64,000 nt of DNA. Source: Aegilops tauschii subsp. strangulata (taxonomy: Eukaryota > Streptophyta > Magnoliopsida > Poales > Poaceae). Position numbers and translations under genes: made by a program. Shown one piece after another: positions 34,193 to 45,736 of this stretch. Location: positions 372,789,054 through 372,853,053 of the forward strand of contig NC_053041.3 of the NCBI RefSeq assembly GCF_002575655.3, written 5' to 3'. Position 1 is the stretch's first letter; each line of letters opens with the position of its first letter. The notes beneath the pieces were generated by a model, which had not been told where the DNA came from, ran no database searches, and saw only the letters and a program-made list of their open reading frames with translations.

Positions 34193-34210
34193 TCCCCGGC
34201 AACGGGGCCA
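34193..34210 (-). other. Primer-binding site, tRNA-Asp
   Basis: The plus strand reads TCCCCGGCAACGGGGCCA, one mismatch from the perfect site at 4401-4418. It lies 10 bp inside the 5' LTR boundary. Confidence 0.8.
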
Positions 34211-34220
34211 GAAAAGAGCT

Positions 34221-34807
34221 TGATGTCTACTATGCAACCTTCTTCTTGTAGACTCGTGTTGGGCCTCCAAGCGCAGAGTTTTGTAGGACGGTAGCAAATT
34301 TCCCTCAAGTGGATGACCTAAGGTTTACCAACCCGTGGGAGGCGTAGGATGAAGATGGTCTCTCTTAAACAACCCTTCAAGCAAATAACAAAGAGTCTCT
34401 TGTGTCCCCAACACACCCGATACAATGGTAAATTGTATAGGTTCGCTAGTTCGGCGAAGAGGTGGTGATACAAGTGCAATATGGATGGTAGATATAGATT
34501 TTTGTAATCTGAAAATATAAAAACAGCAAGGTAGCAAGTGACAAAAGTGATCGAAAACGGTATTGCAATGCTTGGAAACCAGGCCTAGGGTTCATACTTT
34601 CACTAGTGCAAGTTCTCTCTACAATGATAACATAATTGAATCACATAACAATCCCTCAACGTGCAATAAAGAATCACTCCAAAGTTTCTATCGGAGAACG
34701 TAGAACGAAAACGTGCATCAACCCCTATGCATAGATTACCCCAATGTCACCTCGGGAATCCGCGAGTTGAGTGCCAAAATATACATCAAGTGAATCAATA
34801 GAACATC
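34221..34807 (-). repeat. 5' LTR of element no. 2, partial
   Basis: Plus-strand start TGATGTCTACTATGC at 34221, colinear with 17637-17972 and then 26699 on. Cut at 34807 by the SIRE-type element. The missing remainder should lie beyond the window, after the SIRE element ends. Confidence 0.8.
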
Positions 34808-35154
34808 TGTAAGGGCATATTTATCTCTTAGTTGTTTTGGTGATTGATGACAATGCATTTGCGGACTAATCGTGTGCATTGAGCATTTCAGAAATATCAT
34901 GACTAGGCACAAGACGATGTGGTGCCCCTCGAAGACTATTGAAGACAGCGTTTCTCTACGTATCTTTACGGTGGATTTGAGTCGTAGGAAAGCCGTACTA
35001 TTAAGAGGGGGTCGGCGTTGGAATGATTTGGGTGGAATCAACACGTACACGTATCTTCCTTTCTGCACCACCTTTCCATTGGCTCTTTGGAGCATCCTCT
35101 GTTTCTCCGTGTCTCTGCAAAATGAGGGACTCCTAGTGTTGTTGTACTAGGGCA

Positions 35155-35760
35155 TGCGGTACTACTGCCCTTGGGAGCGGTAGTACCGCAGACCCTTGCA
35201 GTAGTACCGGCCGCAGGCGCGATAGTACCGCAGGTGCTCACGGTAGTACCGCTCCTTGGGAGCGGTAGTACCGTGGCCTCTGGCCAGGCTCAGCTGGTCG
35301 AGCGGTTGTAGGGCGGATGTAATTTTTTTACATCCGCGCCCTACGCGGTAGTACCGCTCCATGGGCGCAGTAGTACTGTGAGCTCTGGCCAGGCACAGTA
35401 GCATGAACTAAAGTAGGGACGGATGTAATTACATCCGCGCCCTACGCGGTAGTATTGCTCCAGGCTTGCGGTAGTACTGTGTCGGATTTTTGCATAGATC
35501 GAAACTCAGCGGAAGTTGCCACGAATGTATTTTTATATGTCTGTGCCTTCCCAGTCTAGACCAACCCTGCCTTGCGGTAGTACCGCAAGGGGGAGTGGTA
35601 GTACCGCTCCAGCGGTTCTACCGCCCTCGGCTTCATTGACACAGGCTGGTCTAGCTCCGGCCGTGCCAGCGGTAGTACCGCAGTGCCCTGCGGTAGTACT
35701 GTGGTCTCGTGCGGTAGTACCGCTTGCCGGGTGTGGTAGTACCGCTCGTGGCGTGCTGAG
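35155..35760 (+). repeat. Cluster of GCGGTAGTACCGC near-palindromes in the LTR
   Basis: More than ten exact or one-mismatch copies, for example 35177-35189 and 35344-35356, interleaved with GGATGTAATT...ACATCCGCGCCC inverted repeats (about 35317 and 35421). The centre base is almost always G in plus-strand reading. They lie upstream of the TATA box at 35794. Confidence 0.85.
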
Positions 35761-35793
35761 TTAGTGGATAACGGTTTGTTTTGTTCTATCACT

Positions 35794-35800
35794 ATATAAG
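35794..35800 (+). promoter_or_regulatory. TATA box of the SIRE LTR
   Basis: CACTATATAAGGGG, immediately downstream of the palindrome cluster and about 740 bp before the LTR end. Confidence 0.6.
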
Positions 35801-36534
35801 GGGAGTCTTCTTCTCCGATTTGACTACCTCTTCCAATCCTAAGCTCCATTGTTGCTCTAAGCTCCATTTTCGCCCGATCTCTCTCCCTAGCCAATCAAAC
35901 TTGTTGATTCTCTGGGGATTGGTTGAGAAGGCTCCGATCTACACTTCCACCAAGAGATTGATTCCCCCCACTAATCCCTCGCAGATCTTGTTACTCTTGG
36001 GTGTTTGAGCACGCTAGACGGTTGAGGTCACCGCGGAGCCATATTCCATTGTGGTGAAGCTTCGTGGTGTCGTTGGGAGCCTCCAATTAAGTTGTGGAGA
36101 TTGCCCCAACCTTGTTTGTAAAGGTTCGGTCGCCGCCTCCAAGGGCACCAATAGTGGAATCACGGCATCTCGCATTGTGTGAGGGCATGAGGAGAATACG
36201 ATGGCCCTAGTGGCTTCTTGGGGAGCATTGTGCCTCCACACCGCTCCAACGGAGACGTACTTCCCCTCAAAAGGAAGGAACTTCGATAACACATCCTCGT
36301 CTTCACCGGCTCCACTCTTGGTTATCTCGTACCTTTACTTGTGCAAGCTTATATTGTGTTGTATCCTTTGCTTGCTTGTGTGCTTGTTGTTGTTGCATCA
36401 TATAGGTTGCTCACCTAGTTGCATATCTAGACAACCTACTTTGATGCAAAGTTTAAATTGGTAAAGAAAAGCTAAAAATTGTTAGTTGCCTATTCACCCC
36501 CCCCCCTCTAGTCAACTATATCAGTCCTTTCAAT

Positions 36535-36550
36535 TGGTCTCAGAGCCTCG
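36535..36550 (+). other. Primer-binding site, initiator tRNA-Met type
   Basis: TGGTCTCAGAGCC follows the LTR end by 2 bp and matches the tRNA-iMet complement TGGTATCAGAGCC with one mismatch. Confidence 0.7.
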
Positions 36551-36583
36551 TTTCTTTATTAAGGACTTTGCCGTCCGAAGAGT

Positions 36584-39140
36584 ATGGTTGACACCGTAGA
36601 CGGTGGGGAGGAGCACTCCGGTGTGAATTCGTTCTCGTCAACGGCCGATGGGGCAACCGTGGTCTCTCGTGAGGAGTTCAATGTGGCTTTAGACACATTG
36701 AAAAACTCCATGACGGCCGAGGTCAAAGGCATGTTTAAGAACTTTCTTGATGGTCTCAAATTATCCACCGCACCGTTGGAAGTGGTAGATCCCACTAACA
36801 AGGTGTCGGATGCTAACTCCGACAATGGGGAAGCTACTAGTGAGAAAGTTCCCTTGTCTAGTGGTAAAATGGTAGTGGCATCTTTGCCCATGTGAAACCA
36901 CCTCCTACTTATGGAGGACCCATTCCCTCCACTCATTTAAATCATGTCGGCCCTCCTCCTAAGATTGTGAAAAATGAGGACTTTGATGCTTGGGTATATC
37001 GCTTTAAACATCATTTAAACCATGTTAATACTAACCTTTGGAGAATCATTGAGGAACGTTTTTATCCGCATGACCCAAGCAACTTCACCCCTAGAGAAGC
37101 CGCGGATCATCAATTCAACGAGAATGCTCTCTTCATCATCCAAGATGCAATTCCATCCAAAGATCTTGCACATCTCTGACCTTTCACCATGGCCAAGGAA
37201 GCATGGCACCATGTTGTTTCCCTTTACAAGGGAAGCGCAAGCATTCAACGCTCCAACTATGAAGTGGTGCAAGATGAGGCCGATGAGTTTGCAATGAATG
37301 AAGATGAAGAACCTCGTGAGCTTTACTGGAGGTTAACCACTCTCGCGGTCTCACTCCGAGATCATGGGAGCAAGGATACGGATGACAATTGGATCAAGCG
37401 CAAGTTCCTCAAGGCCATGATGCCTTATCACAAGGCCATGTCCTCCGTCATCCGTCAAAGACCGGACTTCCACACCTTCTCCTCAAGTGAAGTCTTGGAT
37501 GAGTTTGTGGCAATGAGGATCTTGGACAAGACCGCCGACAATGCGGTGTTGTGCTCACAAAGAGCTAAGAAGCCCAACCTTGCTTTGAAGGCCAAGGCTA
37601 GTGTGGAAGAAGAGGATGAAGAGGAAGAAGAGGAGAGCAACCCCGAAGATACAAAATATGCTTATCATGAGCACATGGCACTCGCTTCAAGGAAATTTTG
37701 GAGCAAGAAGAACTCAAGGCCCAACTTCAACAAGAACAACTCAAGTGGCATGAAGAGCAAGCAACGAGTGAGGACTTGCTAAAATTGTGGCAATGTGAGT
37801 CACTTTGTTGCGGAGTGTCCCTATGAGAAGAGGGAAGACAATGGTGGCAAGCTCATCCGAAAAGAAAGGCCAAGTTCTTCCCCAACAAGAGCAACTTCAC
37901 CAAGAAGACTCCTCCCAAGGGGTTGGTGGCACAAGAAGAGTACAATGAGGATGATGATGATGATGAAGATGGTGAGTCGGTTGCCATGGCCTCCGTTGCC
38001 ATTGCGGCAACTCCACGGGTGTCTCTCTTCGACTCACCCAATGAGAACATCACCGCCAAGTGCCTCATGGTAAGGCCACCAACAAGGTAACCCCCAACAT
38101 CAAAACTACCATCATTACTAATCCTTCCTTGGCGGATTGCATTGATGAAAGTGAGGGGTCCAATGTGGAGGAAAATGAATTTGAGTCTTTTACGAGTAAG
38201 CTCAAGGGTAAATCCAAGAAGCACTTCATTTCTCTCTTGGAACAACTTGGTGAAGCCAATGACATGATCGAGGCTCACGAAGATACCATCTCTAAGATGG
38301 AGGGGCATAGTCGCGACTATGCCGATGAGATTTCGGATCTCTCCAATGCTCTTGAGGAAGAGCGCGGTCATCATTTGGCTCTTGAGGAGTCATACAACGA
38401 GGACCATGCTAAATTGAAGAAAGATCTTGATCATGCTCTTGTTGTATCTCGTGTGCTAAACTCCGAGAAAGCCAAGCTTGGGGTTGATCTTGCTAGACTC
38501 AAAGAGGATTGATGTACTTGACAAGGCTCACAAGGTCTTGAAGGGTGCTCATGCTAGCCTCAAAGAGTCTCATGATCAACTCCAAGTAAAGCTAACTAAG
38601 GAGAAAGCCATTTTTCCTCATATGGTCTTAATTGATAATGGAAATGCTACTAACCCGTGTTGTGAGCATGTGCATCTTGTCGAGGAGAATGCTAAGTTGA
38701 AGAAGCAACTTGAGAAAGGCCTTGTGTCGTGCATACAAGGTGAGAAGAACCTCAACGACCTTTTGAGCAATCAAAAGGAAGTTGTGGCCAAGGAAGGTAT
38801 TGGGTTCACACCCAAACCCAAGAACAAGAAGAAGAATGACAAGGCCAAACGACCTCCTCCTCTCAAGCAAACCTTTGTGAAAGAGGGAGAGGGCGCTCCT
38901 AAGGAGAAGAAGAACAATGTGAAGGGTGGTGGTGTCAAGAAAGGCAATGCCACCCCTTCCAACAAAGCCGGCGACTTTAACCCTTCCTATGTGTTATGCC
39001 GTGCTAGTGATGGGCATGTTTATGCTAAATTTGTTGGTTCTCCTTATGAGTACATTGAATGGTCTATTTGGGTTCCTAAGAACCTTGTCACTAACATCAA
39101 AGGACCCATTACAAAATGGGTACCTAAAACCAAGCATTGA
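36584..39140 (+). pseudogene. gag: gag of the SIRE/Maximus-type element, broken
   Basis: ATG at 36584 (MVDTVDGGEEHSG...). A one-base loss just before 36892 shifts the frame. The capsid part (36892-37782) has FDAWVYRFKHHLN and KEAWHHVVSLYKG and is interrupted by TGA at 37177-37179, one C-to-T step from CGA (Arg). A TAA at 37780-37782 falls inside the zinc knuckle C-x-NCGNVSHFVAEC. Three further frame changes occur near 37870, 38075 and 38505. The segment 38150-38760 is Leu/Glu/Lys-rich with heptad-like spacing, a likely coiled coil. A Lys-rich linker then leads to IEWSIWVPKNLVTN and a TGA at 39138-39140 before the protease. SIRE gag is known to be unusually long, and this fits. Confidence 0.8.
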
Positions 39141-40422
39141 TCTCTTGTAGGTGTTTGCTTCTGGTGGGGGTCATGGTTGCTCGATAGTGGAGCCACTAAT
39201 CATATGACCAGAAGCAAGGACTTGGTGGTGGACGTGCACAAGATTCCATCTATGCCCACCAATGTCGAGTGGGGTGACGCCTCATCCTCTAAGGTATTGG
39301 GACTTGTCAAGGTTGTCATTTCTCATGATCTCACGATCGAGAAGGTCATGCTTGTTAAGTCCCTTGCATACAATTTACTTTCCGTTCGTCAACTTGCAAT
39401 CATGGGCTTTGCCACTTTCTTTGATACTGATACTATGGCCCTCTTGTGGAGCAAGACTCTTAAAGTAGCCTTTGTTGGGCATGTCGAGAACGGTCTCTAT
39501 GTGATCAACTTTTCGGAGCGACCTACTAAGACCGCGACATGCCTAATGGCTAAAGTTGACGTGGGGTGGCTTTGGCATCGCCGTTTAGCCCATGTCAAAA
39601 GGAGATCTTTGCAAAATCTTCTCAAGGGGGACCATGTTCGTGTACTAACAAATGTTAGTTTTGCCAAAGATCGTGCTTCCAGTGCTTGCATCGAAGGAAA
39701 GCTACATGAGAAGGCTCACCCTCCCATGACTATCATCTACTCAAAGAGGCCTTTGGAGCTCCTTCACTTGGATCTCTTTGGGCCTCCATCCTTTGATAGC
39801 CTTGAGGGTAGGAAGTATTGCTTGATGATTGTGGATGATTACTCAAGATACACTTGGGTATACTTCTTCAAGAGGAAGAGTGAGACTCAACAAACCATCA
39901 TTGACTTTGCAAATGAAGCCCAACACCAACACAATGCAAAGATCTTGACAATAAGAAGTGACAATGGCACCGAGTTCAAGAACTACACCTTGGATGAGTT
40001 TCTTAGTGATGAGGGGATCAGGCATCAATATTCTGCACCATACACCCCTCAACAAAATGGTGTAGCGGAGAGGAAGAACCAGACGTTGATGGATGCGGCA
40101 AGGACCATGATGGCGGAGTTCAAGTCTCCATCCAACTTTTGGGCCGAAGCCATCAACACCGCGTGTCATGCATCCAATCGGCTCTATCTCCACAAAGGCT
40201 TGAACAAGACTCCATATGAGATACTTACCGGTAACAAGCCCAACCTCAAATACTTTCGGGTGTTCGGGTGTAAGTGTTTCATTCTCAAGAAAGGTGTCCG
40301 TTTGTCTAAATTTGAGGCTAGAGCTCAAGAGGGCATATTTGTTGGTTATGCTACAAACTCTCATGCTTACCTTGTCCTCAATAAGTCCACGGGACTTATT
40401 GAGGAGACATGTAACATGGAGT
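39141..40422 (+). pseudogene. pol: pol part 1 of the SIRE-type element: protease and integrase
   Basis: Open frame immediately after the gag stop, in the same frame. Protease LLDSGATNHMT is at 39178; the GAG-pre-integrase WLWHRRLAHVKRR is at about 39568. The integrase core follows with LHLDLFGP (about 39765), IVDDYSRYTW, IRSDNGTEF (about 39950) and YSAPYTPQQNGVAERKNQT (about 40030). FRVFGCKCF leads to the linker. It stops being SIRE sequence at 40422, where the copia LTR begins. GGAGT (40418-40422) is the target site, repeated at 48483-48487. No stop occurs in this part. Confidence 0.85.
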
Positions 40423-41783
40423 TATTGGAACACGCGGTACGCTACGCTAGCGCCAAATAAAATTTTCTACCGCGCACCCAAGATCATGCTGCTGGAAATA
40501 GATCACGGGATCGGGTTTACCACTAGACGCGCAGTCACCGCAGCGGAAGTAGAGTTGGTGATGCGTGTAGCCGATCTCCCGGGCCGTCTCCTCCTCGCGT
40601 TGCCGATCTCCCGCGAACAGCGAAGACCCGTGAACGGTGATCTCCCGCGAACGGCACCGCGCGGTTCCCTCGAACGGTTCATCCAAGCACCGCAGATGCG
40701 GTGCCTCCAAGGTATCCACACGTACGGGGAGCAGCGTCGAGCGGCGGACTGCTAGGTCCGGTCGCGCGGCATGGGCATGGGGAGTGGCGGTGGCTAACCA
40801 GGGTTCAATCCGATCCCTCTAAGTGGTGTGCCCACTCCCCTTTATATAGACCTCCGAGGTGGGCTCAACACTTGAGCCCGCTAGGAGTCCACATCCATTT
40901 TCCACTCAGATCCAATCTGAATGGGCTGCAGCCCCTTAAGTGTGCGACCCTATAGGTTCACGTACACATGGACACGACCAGAGTCGATAGTTGGTAGCGG
41001 CTCCTAGCAGAACGTGCCAACTCCCATGTGGGCGTAAAGTCGTTTGACGAACCTCAACAATGTGGCATATGCAACATTCCTTTTGCCTCACGATATTTGT
41101 TGTCGAGCTCAAGGCAAGACTTGTCACCCTTGTGTTAGCTCGACCTCTCTTCTCGAAACCATGATACAGATTCCCGAACTGGGTTAACACTTAACCCAAG
41201 TCGCATGGCCATGCTTTCCGAATCTGATCACTCGAGAGGGCCCAGAGAATATCTCTCCAAATAGGAGGGGCAAATTCCATCTTGGTCAACCATGTCTCGC
41301 GGCATGTCTCACGACTCACCTGAAAGCTACCTTTATAACTACCCAGTTATGGAGTAGCGTTTGATAGACCCTAAGTGAGTCGATCCTCATCCCGAGAACA
41401 TGCGAGGACCTCAGGTCTAGGACATGGCATAGACATTGCACTTGAGACTAACAGATGACTATATCTCGCTGCGTCTCAAAGTGGGTCTGTCCGGCTCGGT
41501 GATCTCCATCCCCGAGACCATACTATCGGTTTAGCATCTCCATGCACATGACTTGTGAAACATAGTCATCAACCGAGTCGTATACTACTCAAGGATATGT
41601 GTCCGCATAACCTTATCAACTAGGGACCATTAAAACAATCATCATACAATACATAGTTCCACAAACAAGTCACATACTTATTGATACATAGCATTGATGA
41701 TGTTCAAGGACAATACAAAGGACTCATGAATACATATGGAAATATCATCATCACATGATTGCCTCTAGGGCATATCTCCAACA
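40423..41783 (-). repeat. 3' LTR of the second copia element (1361 bp)
   Basis: Plus-strand ends are TATTGGAACACGCGG and ...GGGCATATCTCCAACA. The minus-strand TATATAAAG promoter motif is at 40840-40848. Confidence 0.9.
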
Positions 41784-41799
41784 GTCTCCCACTTTCACT
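41784..41799 (-). other. Polypurine tract of the second copia element
   Basis: Minus-strand AGTGAAAGTGGGAGAC immediately before the TGTTGGAGAT start of the 3' LTR. Confidence 0.75.
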
Positions 41800-41803
41800 A
41801 GAG

Positions 41804-43939
41804 TCAATCATTTAGGCATCGTATGCCCATGGAGCTCATGTGCGCCTCATGCTTCGGACGTGGGAGAGGCTTCGCCAATGGATCAGCAACATTTGCATCC
41901 GTGTGTACCTTGCATATGTTTACATCACCTCTTTCGACAATGTCGCGAATAAGGTTAAAACGCCTGAGTATGTGTTGGGTTTTATGATGGTTCCGTGGTT
42001 CCTTGACTTGCGCAATGGCACCACTATTATCACAATAGAGGTCCAATGGATTAGTCACGCCCTCAACCACACCAAGATCAGAAATAAAATTCTTCACCCA
42101 AACACCTTCTTTTGCAGCTTCAGAAGCCGCAATGTACTCGGCCTCTGTTGTAGAATCAGCTACCGTATCTTGCTTGGAGCTCCTCCAGCTCACTGTTCCT
42201 CCATTCAGAATGAACACAAACCCAGATTGCGATCGACTATCATCCCTATCTGTTTGGAAACTAGCATCGGTGTAACTATTTACAACGAGCTCATCCTCAC
42301 CTCCATAAACCAGGAACATATCCTTAGTCCTTCTCAAGTACTTAAGGATATTCTTAACCGCTGTCCAGTGACTCTCCCCTGGATCAGCCTGGTATCTGCC
42401 CACCACGCTAAGAGCAAAACTAACATCGGGACGAGTACATACCATAGCATACATGATGGACCCAACAGCCGAAGCATACGGAATCCCATCCATGTGTCTT
42501 CGCTCATTAGGAGTCGAAGGACTCTGAGTCTTGCTAAGACTAATGCCATGTGATATGGGCAAGAAACCTTTCTTGGCATCTTGCATGTTGAACCGCTTAA
42601 ACACCTTGTCAATATACGCACTCTGGCTTAATCCAATAAGCCTTCTCAATCTATCTCTATAGATCTTGATTCCCAAAATGTAAGCTGCTTCTCCCAAGTC
42701 CTTCATAGAAAAACTATTTTTCAATGAGTCCTTGACAGATTCAAGCATTTGAACATCATTTCCAATCAATAATATGTCATCCACATATAAGATCAGAAAT
42801 GCTACTGAGCTCCCACTGACCTTCTTGAATACACAATGATCACAGTCATTCTTGATGAAGCCAAACTCTTTGACAGCTTCATTAAAACGAATGTTCCAAT
42901 TCCGAGATGCTTGCCTTAATCCATAAATGGATCTCTGAAGCTTGCATACCATGCTAGACTTCTTTGGATCGACAAAACCCTCGGGTTGTGTCATATACAC
43001 ATCCTCGGTTAAATTTCCATTAAGGAAAGCCGTTTTGACATCCATCTGCCATATTTCATAGTCGAAATATGTTGCTATAGCAAGAATGATCCGAATTGAT
43101 TTAGGCATCGCTACCGGTGAGTAAGTCTCATCGTAGTCAACTCCTTGAACTTGTCGATAACCTTTAGCAACAAGTCGATCCTTATGGACTGTGACATTTC
43201 CATCCATATCAGTTTTCTTATTAAAGATCCACTTGCACTCAATGGCTCGAACGCCATCTGGCAGATCAACCAAGTTCCAAACTTGATTGTCATCCATGGA
43301 CTTTAATTCGGATCTCATGGCCTCAAGCCATAACTCGGAATCAGGGCTCTCCATCGCTTCCGCATACGAAGTCGGCTCGTTGTTCTCCAAGAACAACACA
43401 TTGCAGTCATGCAAATTGCGTAACCTTTCCGACCTCCGTGGAACCAGTGTCGACTCCACTACGGGTTCCCTGACTAACTCCGGTGTGACAGTATCACCTA
43501 CCGGAACGTCCCCGTGTGGTTCTCGAATTTCTTCTAGTCGGACCATCCTCCCACTAGCCTTCCGATTGAGAAACTCTTTCTCAAGGAAAACTCCATGTCG
43601 AGCGACAAACACTTTGCCCTCTTCACGGTTGTAGAAGTAATATCCCAAGGTTTCCCTTGGATATCCCACGAATATGCACTTGTCCGATTTGGGTGTGAGC
43701 TTATCCGACTGGAGTCGCTTGACATATGCTTCACATCCCCAAATTTTCAGAAAAGACAAACTGTGACTCTTCGCAGTCCATATCTCATATGGTGTCTTAT
43801 CTACGGACTTAGATGGTACCCTGTTTAGTGTGAAAGCCGCAGTTTCTAGAGCGTATCCCCAAAATGACAAGGGTAAATCCGACTGACTCATCATCGATCG
43901 GACCATGTCCAACAGGGTCCGATTCCTCCGTTCTGACAC
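41804..43939 (-). CDS. Integrase C-terminus, reverse transcriptase and RNase H of the second copia element
   Basis: An intact 711-codon frame downstream of the last frameshift, beginning in the integrase at SERRNRTLLDMVRS with no true ATG. Next are FLKIWGCEAYVKR and the RT (KWIFNKKTDMDGN, QMDVKTAFLNGNL, IYGLRQASRNWN, catalytic YVDDILLIGND at about 42780). RNase H follows with SYTDASFQTDRDD, EAEYIAASEA and YCDNSGAIAQ, ending at 41804 just before the polypurine tract. All visible catalytic residues are present, so the enzymatic half is better preserved than gag. It lacks its own start and could not be expressed without the upstream parts. Confidence 0.85.
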   Translation of the reverse strand: MSERRNRTLLDMVRSMMSQSDLPLSFWGYALETAAFTLNRVPSKSVDKTPYEIWTAKSHSLSFLKIWGCEAYVKRLQSDKLTPKSDKCIFVGYPRETLGYYFYNREEGKVFVARHGVFLEKEFLNRKASGRMVRLEEIREPHGDVPVGDTVTPELVREPVVESTLVPRRSERLRNLHDCNVLFLENNEPTSYAEAMESPDSELWLEAMRSELKSMDDNQVWNLVDLPDGVRAIECKWIFNKKTDMDGNVTVHKDRLVAKGYRQVQGVDYDETYSPVAMPKSIRIILAIATYFDYEIWQMDVKTAFLNGNLTEDVYMTQPEGFVDPKKSSMVCKLQRSIYGLRQASRNWNIRFNEAVKEFGFIKNDCDHCVFKKVSGSSVAFLILYVDDILLIGNDVQMLESVKDSLKNSFSMKDLGEAAYILGIKIYRDRLRRLIGLSQSAYIDKVFKRFNMQDAKKGFLPISHGISLSKTQSPSTPNERRHMDGIPYASAVGSIMYAMVCTRPDVSFALSVVGRYQADPGESHWTAVKNILKYLRRTKDMFLVYGGEDELVVNSYTDASFQTDRDDSRSQSGFVFILNGGTVSWRSSKQDTVADSTTEAEYIAASEAAKEGVWVKNFISDLGVVEGVTNPLDLYCDNSGAIAQVKEPRNHHKTQHILRRFNLIRDIVERGDVNICKVHTDANVADPLAKPLPRPKHEAHMSSMGIRCLND

Positions 43940-45736
43940 ACCATTTCTCTTGGCGTACCCGGAGGAGTCAGTTGTGGAACCATTCCATGATTCTTCAGAT
44001 GATCATCAAACTCCTGGCTCATATACTCACCGCCACGATCAGATCGTAGAAGTTTGATTTTCTTGCCGAGTTGATTTTCCACTTTGTTCTTAAACTCCTT
44101 GAACTTTTCAAAAGTTTCTGACTTGTGCCTCATCAAGTAGACATATCCATATCTACTCAAGTCGTCGGTGAAAGTCACGAAGTATTGGAAACCACCTCTG
44201 GCTATTGTGCTCATTGGTCCACATACATCACTATGTATAAGTTCCAACAACTCGGACGCCCTCTCGCAACTCTTTGCAAAAGGAGTCTTAGTCATCTTAC
44301 CGAGTAGGCAAGACTCGCATGTCTCGAATGATTCAAACTCAAACGAAGTTAGAATTCCATCATCATGGAGCTTCTTCATGCGCTTTTGACTAATGTGTCC
44401 TAGTCGACAATGCCAGATGTAAGTCGGATTTATCTCATTAGGCTTATACCTCTTGACATTTATGTTATAGACTGATTCACCTTCAAGATCTAGGATAAAT
44501 AACCCATTTACAACGGGTGCAAAGCCATGAAACATATTATTCAAGTAAATAGAACAACCATTGTCCTTAATACTGAATTCATAACCTTGTCTCATCAAAC
44601 ATGAGGCAGAAATAATGTTTTGACTCAAAGCAGGAATATAATAACAATTATCAAGTTCCATTACAAATCCTGAAGGTAAATTAAGTTGCATAGTGTCGAC
44701 GGCCAATGCAGCAACTCTTGCTTTATTCCCGACACGAATGTCAACTTCTCCTCTTGCGACATTCCTAGTTCTGCTTGCCCCTGCATCGAGTTGCATATGT
44801 GAACAACCGATCCGGTATCATATACCCAAGAGCTACTAGAAACATCAGCAAGATATCTATAACATATACAACAAGTGTACCTGAAGAAGTCATACTTCCA
44901 GTCTTCTTGCCCTTCTCGGCAAGCCACTTGCTACAGTTCCTTTTCCAGTGTCTGGGTTCCTTGCAATGAAAGCAAATACTCCCTGAAGCCGTCCCTGACT
45001 TAGGCGCAGCGGCTGTAGTTGGAGTTGCCTCCTTCTCTTTGCCCTTTGCCTTAGCCTTTTTCTTGGACCAGCTCTTCTTGAACTTAGCCGAGTTCTGCAC
45101 CATCAACACTTGACGATGTGTACCTTTCTTGATATCCTACTCTGCCACTTTGAGCATCCCATGCAATTCAGTGAGCTTCTTTTCCATCCCATGCATATGA
45201 TAGTTCAAGATGAATGGCCCATAGCTGTCCAGAAGAGAACCCAGAATTGTATCTGTGGACAACTCATCCCCAAGTGGGAAGCCCAGCCTATCCAGAGCTT
45301 GCATGTACCCGATCATCTTGATCACATGCGGGCTCAGTGGATCACCCTCTTTCAGCTTACAATCCATCAAGGATCGCCAGACGTTGAACCTTTCGGTCCT
45401 AGCCTGCATTTGAAACATGCTCTTAAGGTTCTCGATCATATCAAAAGCCTCAATATTTTCGAACTGCTGCTGCAGATCGGGCTCCATAGAAGCCAGCATG
45501 AGACAGCTGATCTCGTTTGATTCATCAACGAGTTTCTGGTAGGCATTTCTGGCTGTGGCATTAGCATTATCGGCAGGTTCCTCTGGAAGCGGATTCTCTA
45601 GAACTTGTTCCTTTTTCTCATGCCTAAGAACAATTCTCAGGTTTCTATACCAGGTGGTAAAGTTTGTTCCATTCAATTTATCTTTTTCCAGGATTGATTT
45701 CAACGCAAAAGGGGTAACTTGAGCAGGTGGTGCCAT
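43891..45736 (-). pseudogene. gag, protease and integrase N-terminal half of the second copia element, broken
   Basis: Gag starts at ATG 45736 (MAPPAQVTPFAL...) and is open for 199 codons to TAG at 45139-45137. The same frame continues with a Lys-rich stretch and zinc knuckle CFHCKEPRHWKRNC (about 44985-44940). A base loss near 44862 shifts the frame to the protease SWVYDTGSVVHICNS. A second shift near 44770 leads to the GAG-pre-integrase and integrase (44796-43891; IWHCRLGHISQKRM, LLRSDRGGEY). A one-base loss in the TPPGTPxRNGV segment at about 43955 separates it from the 711-codon downstream frame. Four lesions in total. Confidence 0.85.

Larger units (their letters stand above)
17637..34807 (-). 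mobile_element. Non-autonomous gypsy-type LTR element no. 2, host of two nested insertions
   Basis: On the minus strand the order is 5' LTR (34807-34221, remainder displaced beyond the SIRE insertion), tRNA-Asp primer site (34210-34193), degenerate ORFs (34019-32051), non-coding internal region, polypurine tract (29129-29116) and 3' LTR (29115-17637). The 3' LTR is interrupted by an Angela-type copia element and a solo LTR. LTR ends are TGATACGTC... and ...GTAGTAGACATCA. The 336 comparable bp of the two LTRs differ at about 20 positions by eye. Layout and protein content parallel element no. 1. No polymerase genes are present. Confidence 0.8.
34808..36532 (+). repeat. 5' LTR of the SIRE/Maximus-type element (1725 bp)
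   Basis: Starts TGTAAGGGCATATT and ends ...CAGTCCTTTCA before the primer site. TATATAA lies at 35794-35800. The stretch 35155-35760 holds many copies of the near-palindrome GCGGTAGTACCGC and two GGATGTAATT/TACATCCG stem-like units. The start and the primer-site context support both boundaries. Confidence 0.8.

Noticed and set aside
35155..35760. Regularly repeated palindromic units resembling a CRISPR array
   Set aside because: Spacing is irregular, spacers are themselves repetitive, and the setting is a plant LTR.
38478..39140. A separate coiled-coil gene
   Set aside because: The piece is in order with the SIRE gag and ends at the usual gag/pol junction; it is a frameshifted part of gag.
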